From an uncultured Pseudoflavonifractor sp. (lineage in GTDB: Bacteria > Bacillota > Clostridia > Oscillospirales > Oscillospiraceae): a stretch of DNA of 32,586 nucleotides. The stretch covers positions 1 through 32,586 of the forward strand of contig CANDEE010000014.1 of NCBI GenBank assembly GCA_947383685.1. The letters are read 5' to 3'. Of this stretch, positions 7,182 through 15,458 are shown in pieces (within the stretch, counting starts at the first letter, position 1; every line of letters starts with the position of its first letter). The notes beneath the pieces were generated by a model. The model saw nothing but the letters and a program-made list of their open reading frames with translations. It did no database searches and was not told the DNA's origin. A program made the translations under genes and the position numbers.

Positions 7182-8129
7182 ATGGATAAGCGGCCCTTTC
7201 TCATTGACTGCGACACCGGTACCGACGACGCCATCGCCATCATGGCGGCCCTATACAGCCCCCAGGTGGACGTGAAGGCCGTCACTTCGGTAAACGGCAA
7301 CGTGCTGGAAATCTACACCAGCCAGAACAACCTGGACCTGATGGAATACCTGGACCGGGACATCCCCGTGGCCCACGGCGCAACCCGGCCCCTGCTGTGC
7401 GGGGATCCGGTCTCCAAGACCGCCTCCGGCACCCACGGCAAGAAGGGCTTGGGCTCCATCGAGCTGCCCGCCGCCCAGAAGTCCCACTTTGACCTCCGGG
7501 TGGCTTCGGAACTCATTTATGATACCGCCGTAGCCTGCAAGGGTGAGCTGGAGCTGCTGGTCATTGGTCCCATGACCAATATCGCCATCGCCCTTTGCAA
7601 CCACCGGGACCTTCCCGGCCTTATCAAACACATCTGGTTCATGGGCGGGGCTGTTCGCGGCGGAAACGTGCTGCCCACGGCGGAATTCAATATCTGGGTG
7701 GACCCGGAGGCAGCCCACATCGTAACCCAGAGCGGCATCCCCATGACCATGGTGGGTCTGGACGTGACATTGAAGGCCGTCATGGTGGAATCTGACGCCG
7801 CCGCCCTTCGCAAAGCGGACACCAAAGCGGCCAATCTGACCGCCGACCTTTTGGAATTTATGTTTCTCCGCCGGGACCAGGGCGGCGAGGACGCGGTGAT
7901 GCACGACGCGCTGGCCCTGGCCGCCGCCCTCTGCCCCCAGTGTCTGACCTGTAAGGACTGCTTCGTGGACGTGGAGCACACCGGGACCTATACCTCCGGC
8001 CATACCTTTGTGGACTTGAGGGGAAAAACGGGCAAGGCTCCCAATGTGTCCGTGGCTCTGGACATTGACGTGCCCATGTTCCGCAACTGGCTGGTGGAGA
8101 CCATTTCCCGCAGCGCGCTGGAAAAATGA
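7182..8129 (+). CDS. Inosine-uridine preferring nucleoside hydrolase (His-type)
   Basis: A 315-aa IUNH-family hydrolase that would split ribonucleosides into base and free ribose. The calcium/substrate motif Asp-Cys-Asp-Thr-Gly-Thr-Asp-Asp starts at residue 9. It is followed by Gly-Pro-Met-Thr-Asn-Ile-Ala, Met-Gly-Gly-Ala, Glu-Phe-Asn-Ile-Trp-Val-Asp-Pro-Glu-Ala and the late Met-His-Asp-Ala-Leu-Ala with the catalytic-site His. The start at 7182 is chosen for the GAGGA ribosome site 8 bases upstream; an upstream TTG in frame is too early. Free ribose produced here would need the ribokinase encoded two genes upstream. The stop overlaps the MATE start (ATGA). Confidence 0.9.
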   Translation: MDKRPFLIDCDTGTDDAIAIMAALYSPQVDVKAVTSVNGNVLEIYTSQNNLDLMEYLDRDIPVAHGATRPLLCGDPVSKTASGTHGKKGLGSIELPAAQKSHFDLRVASELIYDTAVACKGELELLVIGPMTNIAIALCNHRDLPGLIKHIWFMGGAVRGGNVLPTAEFNIWVDPEAAHIVTQSGIPMTMVGLDVTLKAVMVESDAAALRKADTKAANLTADLLEFMFLRRDQGGEDAVMHDALALAAALCPQCLTCKDCFVDVEHTGTYTSGHTFVDLRGKTGKAPNVSVALDIDVPMFRNWLVETISRSALEK

Positions 8130-9493
8130 ACGAGGGTTTTTTGATTCGGGACAGGCAGTTATACGCCAATATTTTCTCCCTGGCCCTGCCCATCATGCTC
8201 CAACAGCTTCTCCGCATCAGCGTGGATACGGTCAACAGTATCCTGCTGGGCAGCATCGACCAGCTTCAAATGACCGCCGTCACCCAAGCCGACCAGGTCT
8301 TTTTCGTCTACTACACCGTCTGCAACGGATTTGCCGTAGGCTGCTGCGTTCTCATTGCCCAGTATTGGGGCCAGCGGAATATGGAGGCCATCCGCACCGT
8401 GCTGGCTACCGCCCTGCGGACCATTGCCCTGTTCGGACTGTGCTTCACCCTGGTGGTCATGTCCTTCCCCCAGGCAGTGATGCGGATTTACTTAAAGGAC
8501 CCCCAGGTCCTGGCCCTCAGCGCCTCTTACCTTCGCAAGGTAGCCTGGATGTATCTGCCCTGCGCCCTCAGCGTCATGATCTTTGCCGGGTGCCGGGGCG
8601 TGGAGAAGGTCCAGGTGGTTCTGGTCACCAATCTTATTTCCTACTCCGTCAACATCGGTTTGGATTACTGTCTGCTCTACGGCAAGTTCGGCTTTCCCCG
8701 GCTGGGGGTCACGGGCATCGCCGTGGGCACCGTCACCGCAAGGCTTCTGGAGCTTTGTATCTGCGGCGTCTACCTTTTCAAGCTGGAAAAGCGGCTCTGC
8801 TTCCGCCTTTTTGACCTGAAACGGCGGGACAAGCAGTTGGGCCGGGACCTTTTTCAAGTGGGCGCCCCCATTGTGGCCCACGAGATGATCTGGTCCCTGG
8901 GCACCAGCACCGGAAGCATGATTACCGGCCAGCTGGGCACCAGCGTGGTGGCGGGATACAACGTGTCCATGGTCCTTTATAACCTCTGTGCCAGCGTGGG
9001 CAACGGTTACCTCAACGCCTGCAGCGTGGTCATGAGCAAGACCATCGGCATGGGCCACCGGGACGCGGTGAAGCGGCAGGCCCGGTCCATGCTTTTGGTG
9101 GGCGCGGGCATCGGCGCAGGTCTGGGCTGCATCACCCTGCTGGCCCGGACGCCCTTCCTTTCCCTTTACAATTTAGAACCCGATGCGGTGGCCTACGCGC
9201 GGCAGTTCATGGTGGTCATCGCCTGTATCTGGCCCTTCTCCCTGTTGGAAATGACCGGCATGATCGGCATTCTCCGGGCGGGCGGGGACGGCAAAACGGG
9301 TTTTTATTCCGACATCGTCATCATGTGGATGCTCTGTATCCCTCTGGCGGCGGCTGCAGCCTTCCTTTGGAACGCCCCGCCTGTGTCGGTGGTGGCTATT
9401 CTCAAAGCCATCATCGCTCTGGAGGCCATCGTAGGCATCCTCCGGGTCCGGTCCATGAAATGGGTCCGGGATTTGACCCATCATGAGGGGTAA
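8126..9493 (+). CDS. MATE family efflux transporter
   Basis: A 455-aa membrane protein with about 12 hydrophobic segments in two repeated halves, as in the MATE (NorM/DinF) fold. Visible marks include Ala-Leu-Pro-Ile-Met-Leu-Gln-Gln near the first helix, Gln-Tyr-Trp-Gly-Gln at about 77 and Gly-Ala-Pro-Ile in the second half. The start codon overlaps the stop of the nucleoside hydrolase gene by four bases, so translation is coupled. MATE proteins are cation-driven exporters. Lying inside a nucleoside salvage operon, this one may export surplus bases or toxic nucleoside analogues, but that role is inference. Confidence 0.88.
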   Translation: MNEGFLIRDRQLYANIFSLALPIMLQQLLRISVDTVNSILLGSIDQLQMTAVTQADQVFFVYYTVCNGFAVGCCVLIAQYWGQRNMEAIRTVLATALRTIALFGLCFTLVVMSFPQAVMRIYLKDPQVLALSASYLRKVAWMYLPCALSVMIFAGCRGVEKVQVVLVTNLISYSVNIGLDYCLLYGKFGFPRLGVTGIAVGTVTARLLELCICGVYLFKLEKRLCFRLFDLKRRDKQLGRDLFQVGAPIVAHEMIWSLGTSTGSMITGQLGTSVVAGYNVSMVLYNLCASVGNGYLNACSVVMSKTIGMGHRDAVKRQARSMLLVGAGIGAGLGCITLLARTPFLSLYNLEPDAVAYARQFMVVIACIWPFSLLEMTGMIGILRAGGDGKTGFYSDIVIMWMLCIPLAAAAAFLWNAPPVSVVAILKAIIALEAIVGILRVRSMKWVRDLTHHEG

Positions 9494-9517
9494 CGCCCTC
9501 CAAAAAACTGGGACTTC

Positions 9518-9537
9518 CTTTTCTCCCTCGAGAAAAG
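9518..9537 (+). terminator. Hairpin in the MATE-BMP spacer (weak terminator or attenuator)
   Basis: CTTTTCTC and GAGAAAAG form an 8-bp stem with a CCTC loop, followed by TTT. The stem is AT-rich for a terminator and the T-run is short. Partial termination or 5'-end protection of the downstream lipoprotein message is more likely than a full stop. Confidence 0.45.
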
Positions 9538-9572
9538 TTTGTTCAAAATAACAAAAGGAGTGGAACTCAAAC

Positions 9573-10679
9573 ATGAACAAGAAACTGCTCAGCACTATCC
9601 TCGCTTCCACCATGGTCCTGTCCCTGGCGCTGACCGCCTGCGGCGGCGGCAAGACCGAGGAAAGCAAGGCACCCGAGGGCGGCGACGCCGCCGGCAGCAA
9701 GGGCAAGATCGCCTACATCGTGAGCAACCTGGGCGACAAGTCCTTCAACGACTCCGGCAAGCGGGGCATGGACACCCTGGAGTCCGAGGGCTGGGAGGTC
9801 AAGACCATCGAGACCGGTGACTCCTCCAACGCCGACAAGTACGACGACTTCATCCGCGATGCTCTGGACCAGGGCTATGAGTATCTGGTGGCTTCCTCCA
9901 CCTATACCGGCAACTTCCTGGCCATTGCTCCCGAGTATCCCGACGCCAAGTTCCTGGTGTTCGACGACTCTCCCGATCTGACCGGCCATGAGAACGTCTC
10001 CTACATCTCCTACGCCCAGAACGAGGGCTCCTACCTGGTGGGCATGATGGCCGCCGGCATGAGCAAGACCGGCACCGTTGCTGTCAACGTGGGCATGGAG
10101 AACCCCGTCATCAACGACTTCGTCACCGGCTTCATTGAGGGCGTCAAGGCCAAGGATCCCAACTGCAAGGTGGTCACCGCCGCCTGCGGCTCCTGGAGCG
10201 ATCCCGTCATCATGAAGAACCTGTGCCTGGACCAGCAGCGCAACAACAACGCCGACGTGTTCTATCAGGTGGCCGGCGGCTCCGGCGACGGCCTGTTCGA
10301 GGCCGCCATGGAGACCGGCACCTGGGCCATCGGCGTGGACTCCGACCAGTATCAGACCTACAAGGACAGCGCCAACCCCGAGAAGGCCGACGTGATCCTC
10401 ACCTCCATGCTGAAAGAGGTCGGCAACTCCTTCATCGCCTTCTTCCATCAGGTTGAGGCCGGCGAGGACGTCTGGGGCAAGGGCATGACCCTGGGTCTGG
10501 CTGACGCCGCCGTGGGCTATGTGGACAATGAGTTCTTCCAGAAGAACGTCCCCGCCGATCTCCGCGACGAGATGGCCGGCGTGGCCGAGAAGGTCAAGAG
10601 CGGCGACCTGAAGATCAAGAGCTATTTTGACTTCGCTTCCGAGGCCGAGTACATGGACTACGTCAACGCCGCAAAGTAA
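9573..10679 (+). CDS. BMP family nucleoside-binding lipoprotein (ABC transporter)
   Basis: A 368-aa substrate-binding protein with a lipoprotein signal: positively charged Met-Asn-Lys-Lys, a hydrophobic stretch, and the lipobox Leu-Thr-Ala-Cys with lipidation Cys23. The mature part has the Bmp/Med/PnrA fold: Gly-Asp-Lys-Ser-Phe-Asn-Asp at the start of lobe I, Ser-Tyr-Ala-Gln-Asn-Glu-Gly-Ser-Tyr-Leu-Val-Gly, and Ala-Ile-Gly-Val-Asp-Ser-Asp-Gln-Tyr. BMP proteins that pair with a double ATPase and two permeases bind nucleosides, which fits every neighbour here. The ribosome site is AAAGGAGTGG. Codon choice is more GC-rich and uniform than in its neighbours, as expected for a highly expressed binding protein. 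Confidence 0.92.
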   Translation: MNKKLLSTILASTMVLSLALTACGGGKTEESKAPEGGDAAGSKGKIAYIVSNLGDKSFNDSGKRGMDTLESEGWEVKTIETGDSSNADKYDDFIRDALDQGYEYLVASSTYTGNFLAIAPEYPDAKFLVFDDSPDLTGHENVSYISYAQNEGSYLVGMMAAGMSKTGTVAVNVGMENPVINDFVTGFIEGVKAKDPNCKVVTAACGSWSDPVIMKNLCLDQQRNNNADVFYQVAGGSGDGLFEAAMETGTWAIGVDSDQYQTYKDSANPEKADVILTSMLKEVGNSFIAFFHQVEAGEDVWGKGMTLGLADAAVGYVDNEFFQKNVPADLRDEMAGVAEKVKSGDLKIKSYFDFASEAEYMDYVNAAK

Positions 10680-10722
10680 GTTAATCCCCATTCTTTTACC
10701 CCAGCTATTGAAATAAGAGGAG

Positions 10723-10755
10723 AAGGGCCGGCAGCGCCCGCTGCTGCCGGCCCTT
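10723..10755 (+). terminator. Intercistronic attenuator hairpin after the binding-protein gene
   Basis: A perfect 13-bp GC-rich stem (AAGGGCCGGCAGC with GCTGCCGGCCCTT) around a 7-base loop lies between the BMP gene and the ATPase gene. Only a short TT follows before C. It is too weak in T for full termination but suits lowering expression of the ATPase and permeases relative to the binding protein, and stabilising the upstream message. Confidence 0.65.
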
Positions 10756-10778
10756 TCCGAATAGAGGGAGGGTACCAA

Positions 10779-12329
10779 ATGGCAGATGAAGTGCTGCGAA
10801 TGCAGAACATTACGAAAATCTACTCCAACGGCTTTATTGCCAATAAAGACGTGACCCTTGCCGTTCAGAAAAACGAGATCCACGGTCTGGTGGGCGAAAA
10901 CGGCGCGGGCAAGACGACTTTGATGAAAATTCTCTTTGGCATGGAGCTTCCCAACGAGGGGAAAATTTTTATCAGCGGAAAAGAGGAAAAGATCGCCAAT
11001 CCTCTGGACGCCATCCACAAAGGCGTAGGCATGGTCCATCAGCACTTTATGCTGCTGCCTTCCCTGACTGTGGCGGAAAATGTTACCTTGGGCGTAGAGC
11101 CCGTCAAGAACGGCCTGTACGACTTTGAAAAGGCTGTGGCCGACACCCAGGCCATTGCCGACAAGTACAACTTTAAGATCGACGCCCGGGCAAAGGTCTC
11201 GGACCTGAGCGTGGGACAAATGCAAAAAGTGGAAATCCTCAAGGCCCTCATTAAGGGCGCCAAGATTCTGATTATGGACGAGCCTACCGCCGTCCTTACC
11301 CCCCAGGAGACCGAGGAGCTGTTCGAGCAACTCTTTATCCTCCGGGATGACGGAGTTTCCGTCATTTTTATCTCTCATAAGCTGGAAGAGGTCATGCACA
11401 TCTGCAGCCGGGTCACCGTTTTGCGCCACGGCACCTGCATGGGCTCACATGATACCAGCGACCTGACCCAGGCCTCCCTTTCCAAACTGATGGTAGGCCG
11501 GGACGTGGTACTTAAAATCGAAAAAGAGGACCCCAAGTTGGGCGCCCCTGTGGTGTCCATCCGGGATCTGGTCAAAATTAACTCCATCGGCAAAAATGTC
11601 ATTGACGGCATTTCCTTTGACATTCACGCCGGAGAGGTGGTCGGCATCGCCGGCGTGGAGGGCAATGGTCAGACCGAGCTGAGCCAGGTGCTCAGCGGCC
11701 TTGGCTCCTTTGCCTCCGGCGAGGTCCTGCTGAACGGCACCCCCATCAAGGGCAAGTCCGTCCGGGAAATCCGGGACCTGGGCATGGCCTACATTGCCGA
11801 GGACCGGATGGTGGAGGGCGTAGCCGGCAATATGTCCATCAAGATGAACATTGTGGCCGACCGCTTTGCCAAAAAGGAGTTCAAAAAAGGTCCTTTCATG
11901 GACGCCAAGAAAATTGACGCCCTGGTGGACCAGTACATCAAGGATTTTGAAATTGCCTGCGACAGCCCCGACGAGCCGGTGCGTATGCTCTCGGGCGGCA
12001 ACATCCAGAAGGTGGTGGTAGCCCGTGAGTTTACCTCCGGCGCCAATTTCCTGCTGGCCTGCCAGCCCACCCGGGGCATCGACGTAGGCACCGCTGAAAT
12101 GATCCGCAAGACCATCGTTCGCAAAGCCCGGGAGGAAAATGTGGCCTGTCTGCTGATCTCCGCCGACCTCAATGAGGTTTTGGAGTGCTCCGACCGGCTT
12201 CTGGTCATGCGCAAGGGCAAGATCGCCGCCGCCTTCCCCAAGGCCAACCAGGTCTCGGAGGACACCCTGGGCGAGTACATGCTGGGCGTGCGGGAAATGA
12301 CACAGGAAGAAATGGAGGGGTTACTGTGA
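10779..12329 (+). CDS. Nucleoside ABC transporter ATP-binding protein (two NBDs)
   Basis: A 516-aa fused double ATPase of the NupA/XylG/RbsA type. NBD1 has Walker A Gly-Glu-Asn-Gly-Ala-Gly-Lys-Thr (39-46), signature Leu-Ser-Val-Gly-Gln (144-148) and Walker B Ile-Leu-Ile-Met-Asp-Glu-Pro (164-170). NBD2 has a degenerate Walker A (Gly-Val-Glu-Gly-Asn-Gly-Gln-Thr, lacking the Lys), signature Leu-Ser-Gly-Gly-Asn and a Walker B region Gln-Pro-Thr-Arg-Gly-Ile-Asp. A degenerate second site is normal for this family. The stop overlaps the GTG start of the first permease. Confidence 0.93.
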   Translation: MADEVLRMQNITKIYSNGFIANKDVTLAVQKNEIHGLVGENGAGKTTLMKILFGMELPNEGKIFISGKEEKIANPLDAIHKGVGMVHQHFMLLPSLTVAENVTLGVEPVKNGLYDFEKAVADTQAIADKYNFKIDARAKVSDLSVGQMQKVEILKALIKGAKILIMDEPTAVLTPQETEELFEQLFILRDDGVSVIFISHKLEEVMHICSRVTVLRHGTCMGSHDTSDLTQASLSKLMVGRDVVLKIEKEDPKLGAPVVSIRDLVKINSIGKNVIDGISFDIHAGEVVGIAGVEGNGQTELSQVLSGLGSFASGEVLLNGTPIKGKSVREIRDLGMAYIAEDRMVEGVAGNMSIKMNIVADRFAKKEFKKGPFMDAKKIDALVDQYIKDFEIACDSPDEPVRMLSGGNIQKVVVAREFTSGANFLLACQPTRGIDVGTAEMIRKTIVRKAREENVACLLISADLNEVLECSDRLLVMRKGKIAAAFPKANQVSEDTLGEYMLGVREMTQEEMEGLL

Positions 12330-13432
12330 GCAAGACGCAACGCATCGAAACCACGATGGAAGTGGTCCGAACTCTGGTAGGCCTTCTCATCGCCTACGCG
12401 GTAGCTCTTATCATCCTTTTCGCCATCAGCGACGACCCTGTCTATATCGTCCGCCAGTTTATTCTGGGACCCTTCTCCTCCCCCCGCCGGATCGGCAGCG
12501 TCATCAACCTGGCCATCCCCTTTACCATCTGCGGCCTGTCCATGTGCTTTATGTACGCGGTCAACCGCTTCAACCTGGTTCCCGAGGGCATTTTTATGCT
12601 GTCGGCCTGTATGGTCACCTTTGTGGCCGTTAAGGTAGGCAACGCCCTCCCCGCTCCGGTAATGCTGCCCCTGCTGTTCCTCATCGCCATTCTCACCGGC
12701 GTGGCCATGGCCTTTATTCCCGCCATTATGGAGCGGAAATTCAACGCCAACGTGGTAGTGGTCTCCCTGATGCTCAACAGCATCATCGGCTTCTTCGCCA
12801 CCTGGGTCATGCGGTATCATATGAAGGACAACACCATCGCCTATATTGCCTCTCTGGAGACCCCTGAAAGCGCCCAGATGCCCCGTATCTTCGGCGCCTT
12901 CCGGATTCAATCCGGCGTTATCATCGCAGTGGTCTGCATCATTGCGGTGGCGGTGCTGTTCTACAAGACCAGCTTTGGCTGGAAAATGCGCCTGGTAGGC
13001 GAAAATCCCCAGTTTGCCGAGGCCGTGGGCCTGTCCGCGGTGGGCATTTCCTTTGCCGCCCAGCTCATGGGCGGCGGCGTAGCGGGCATCGCCGGCGCCA
13101 CCGAAATGCTGGGCAACTACACCCGCTTCCAGTGGACAGCCACCACCCAGCATGGTTTTGACGGCCTGCTGGTGGCGGTGCTGGCTAAGAAGAACCCGGC
13201 TCTGGTCCCCATCGGCGCCCTGTTCCTTGCCTATATCCGCATCGGCGCCGACGTGGTGAACACCTCCGGCGACATCCCCAAGGAGTTCATCACCGTCATC
13301 CAGGGCATCATCATCCTGCTGATCGCCGCCGAGTCCTTCATGTCCGGCACCAAGAACAAGCTCATCTTCAAGGCTGCCGAGAAGGAAGAAGCCGAGAAGA
13401 AGCAGAAGCAGCAAGCCAATACGGCAGCTTAA
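12326..13432 (+). CDS. Nucleoside ABC transporter permease 1
   Basis: A 368-aa integral membrane protein with about 8-10 hydrophobic segments, of the BPD_transp_2 family. The cytoplasmic coupling loop reads Arg-Leu-Val-Gly-Glu-Asn-Pro-Gln-Phe-Ala-Glu, the signature of nucleoside/BMP-type permeases (NupB/YufP). The GTG at 12326 is chosen as start because it overlaps the ATPase stop (GTGA) and has GGAGGGG 5 bases upstream; the frame extends further upstream inside the ATPase gene without a better start. The C-terminus is a charged Glu/Lys-rich tail. It would form a heterodimer with the next gene product. Confidence 0.9.
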   Translation: MSKTQRIETTMEVVRTLVGLLIAYAVALIILFAISDDPVYIVRQFILGPFSSPRRIGSVINLAIPFTICGLSMCFMYAVNRFNLVPEGIFMLSACMVTFVAVKVGNALPAPVMLPLLFLIAILTGVAMAFIPAIMERKFNANVVVVSLMLNSIIGFFATWVMRYHMKDNTIAYIASLETPESAQMPRIFGAFRIQSGVIIAVVCIIAVAVLFYKTSFGWKMRLVGENPQFAEAVGLSAVGISFAAQLMGGGVAGIAGATEMLGNYTRFQWTATTQHGFDGLLVAVLAKKNPALVPIGALFLAYIRIGADVVNTSGDIPKEFITVIQGIIILLIAAESFMSGTKNKLIFKAAEKEEAEKKQKQQANTAA

Positions 13433-13451
13433 GAAAGGAGAGAGTTACGGT

Positions 13452-14390
13452 ATGAGTATAGATTGGGTAGCATTTATCGCTGACGCCATTCGGCTTTCCA
13501 CCCCCCTCATTTTCGCCGCTCTCGCCGCTCTGATCTGCCGGCAGGCGGGTATGTTCAACATGGGCCTTGAGGGCATGATCCTCTGGTCCGCCCTGGGAGC
13601 CGTGATCTGCGCCCACTATAGCGGCAATATGTGGGTCGGCCTGCTGGGCGGCATTGCCGTAGGCCTGGTTTCCGGACTTATCATTGCCTTTGCCAGCATC
13701 TCTGGCAAGGCAGACCTGTACCTGACCTGTATCGCCTTTAACCTGGCGGCTACGGGCGGTACCATATTCCTGATGTACGTGCTGACGGGCGAGAAGTCCA
13801 CCACCGCCGGCGCTTTCCGTTCCTATCAGATCCCCAACATTGACATTCCCGGCGTGGAGAATATCCCCATTATTGGCCGGATCATTTCCGGTCAGAGCCT
13901 TCTCACCTGGCTCGCCATCCTCAGCGTGTTCCTGGTGTGGGTGCTGCTGAAAAAGACCCGGCTGGGCCTGCGCATCCGCGCAGTGGGCGAGAACCCCCAC
14001 GCCGCCGAGTCCGTGGGTATTTCCGTGCCCAAGATCGGCTACATCTCCTTCTCCATCTGCGGCGTTATGACCGGCCTCAGCGGGGCGTTCCTGTCCATGA
14101 GCTTTGTCACCTTCTTCATGAAGGGCATGGCCAACGGCCGGGGCTATATCGGCCTGTCCGCCCAGAATATGGCCAACGGCGAGCCCATTGGCTCCGCTCT
14201 GGCCTCCCTTCTCTTCGGCTTCTGTCAGGAGCTGTCCACCACCATGAAGAACCAGACCAACTTCCCCACCGAGTTCCTGGAGATGATCCCCTACGCCGCT
14301 ACCATCATTGCCCTGGGTATTACCGGCCTGGTAGCCATCCGCAGAGTGCGTAAGGTGGAGTCCGGCCAGGCCGCCGGCAAAGAGGAATAA
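13452..14390 (+). CDS. Nucleoside ABC transporter permease 2
   Basis: A 312-aa integral membrane permease of the NupC/YufQ type. It carries the coupling-loop motif Arg-Ala-Val-Gly-Glu-Asn-Pro-His-Ala-Ala-Glu and a conserved early Gly-Met-Phe-Asn-Met-Gly-Leu-Glu-Gly segment. It lies 19 bases after permease 1 with an AAAGGAGAGAG ribosome site. With the BMP lipoprotein, the double ATPase and permease 1 it completes the importer. Confidence 0.92.
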   Translation: MSIDWVAFIADAIRLSTPLIFAALAALICRQAGMFNMGLEGMILWSALGAVICAHYSGNMWVGLLGGIAVGLVSGLIIAFASISGKADLYLTCIAFNLAATGGTIFLMYVLTGEKSTTAGAFRSYQIPNIDIPGVENIPIIGRIISGQSLLTWLAILSVFLVWVLLKKTRLGLRIRAVGENPHAAESVGISVPKIGYISFSICGVMTGLSGAFLSMSFVTFFMKGMANGRGYIGLSAQNMANGEPIGSALASLLFGFCQELSTTMKNQTNFPTEFLEMIPYAATIIALGITGLVAIRRVRKVESGQAAGKEE

Positions 14391-14393
14391 GCC

Positions 14394-15365
14394 GTGGCAG
14401 ACAAACGCAAGGTCGTCATTGACTGCGACACCGGCGTGGACGACGCCCTGGCCCTTCTCCTCTGCCTTAAGCGGCTGGATGTGGTGGGCATCACCACTGT
14501 GGGGGGCAACGTGGGCCTTCAGAACACCCAGCGGAATACTCGCTATGTGACCGAGGTAGCAGGCTACGCCGATGTGCCCGTCTTTGCGGGCTATGCCCGG
14601 CCCCTGTTGGTGCCCCTCCAGGACGCCTCCTATGTCCACGGCTCCGGGGGGCTGGGAAGCATCCAGGTCCCGGAGCCCAAGAAACCCCTGGAAAAGCAGC
14701 ACGCGGTGGATTTTCTCATTGAGACCTTTATGACAAGGGACGACGTCTCCCTCATTACCCTGGGTCCCCTCACCAACATTGCCCACGCCCTTTTGAAGGA
14801 ACCCCGGCTGGCCCAGCGCATTCCGGAAATTCTCACCATGGGGGGCAGCACCACCGCGGGCAACGCCACCCCGGCGGCAGAGTTCAATATCTTTGTGGAC
14901 CCGGAGGCCGCCAAGCTGGTATTTGAATCGGGCATCCCCATCCGCATGGTGGGGCTTAACCTGACCCGGCAGCAGGTGGTCACCGCTGAAATGCGGGAGC
15001 GGGTCCGGGCCATCCCGAATCCGGCGGCCCAGTTCGCCGCCCTGCTCTTTGGCGACCGGGAGGGCAAGCCGGGACGGGACAGCTTTTGCGATGCCTGTGC
15101 GGTCATGTGGATGATAGACCCCGCCGTTATCACCAAAAGCGCCAAAATGCACGTGGTGGTAGAAACAAAGGGGGAATTTACCCGGGGCATGACCCTCTGC
15201 GACACCCGGGGCTTCCGTGCCGACCGCCCCCAGGCGGACATTGAGCACCAACGGCTCTTTGAGCCGCTCCCCAAGGGAGAAGCCCCCAATGTGGAGGTAG
15301 CCCTGGAGTTAGACGCCGCCCGGTTTGACCAGGTCATGCTGGAGACTCTGGAGCAGTATTCCTAA
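14394..15365 (+). CDS. Nucleoside hydrolase (Cys-type)
   Basis: A 323-aa IUNH-family enzyme with Asp-Cys-Asp-Thr-Gly-Val-Asp-Asp at the N-terminus, Gly-Pro-Leu-Thr-Asn-Ile-Ala, Met-Gly-Gly-Ser and Glu-Phe-Asn-Ile-Phe-Val-Asp-Pro-Glu-Ala. Where the first hydrolase of this operon has Met-His-Asp-Ala-Leu, this one has Phe-Cys-Asp-Ala-Cys, so the active-site His is replaced by Cys. That substitution is described for a separate group of the family, so substrate preference may differ from its partner. The start is a GTG 3 bases after the permease stop, with AGAGGAA upstream. It is the last gene of the operon; a strong terminator follows. Confidence 0.9.
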   Translation: MADKRKVVIDCDTGVDDALALLLCLKRLDVVGITTVGGNVGLQNTQRNTRYVTEVAGYADVPVFAGYARPLLVPLQDASYVHGSGGLGSIQVPEPKKPLEKQHAVDFLIETFMTRDDVSLITLGPLTNIAHALLKEPRLAQRIPEILTMGGSTTAGNATPAAEFNIFVDPEAAKLVFESGIPIRMVGLNLTRQQVVTAEMRERVRAIPNPAAQFAALLFGDREGKPGRDSFCDACAVMWMIDPAVITKSAKMHVVVETKGEFTRGMTLCDTRGFRADRPQADIEHQRLFEPLPKGEAPNVEVALELDAARFDQVMLETLEQYS

Positions 15366-15399
15366 CGCGGGGTTTCCCCCCTTGATTTTCAATCAAAGG

Positions 15400-15439
15400 C
15401 CGGGCGGGACGAGGCTGAGCCTTGTCCCGCCCGGTTTTT
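15400..15439 (+). terminator. Rho-independent terminator of the nucleoside operon
   Basis: CCGGGCGGGAC pairs with GTCCCGCCCGG, continued by a wobble pair and AGGC/GCCT around a TGA loop, giving a 16-bp stem followed by TTTTT. A smaller TTGATT/AATCAA hairpin precedes it at 15382-15396. This closes the operon that begins at 1531. Confidence 0.92.
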
Positions 15440-15458
15440 GCAGAAAGAAGGTTATTCC

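Noticed and set aside
9567..11429. A 620-aa open frame antisense to the BMP and ATPase genes
   Set aside because: High GC leaves the antisense frame free of stops. The sense frames are clear transporter genes, and the antisense protein is Gly/His/Val-rich with no domains.
13368..15251. A 627-aa open frame antisense to permease 2 and the nucleoside hydrolase
   Set aside because: A codon-bias shadow of the sense genes: Gly/His-rich, no motifs, no ribosome site.
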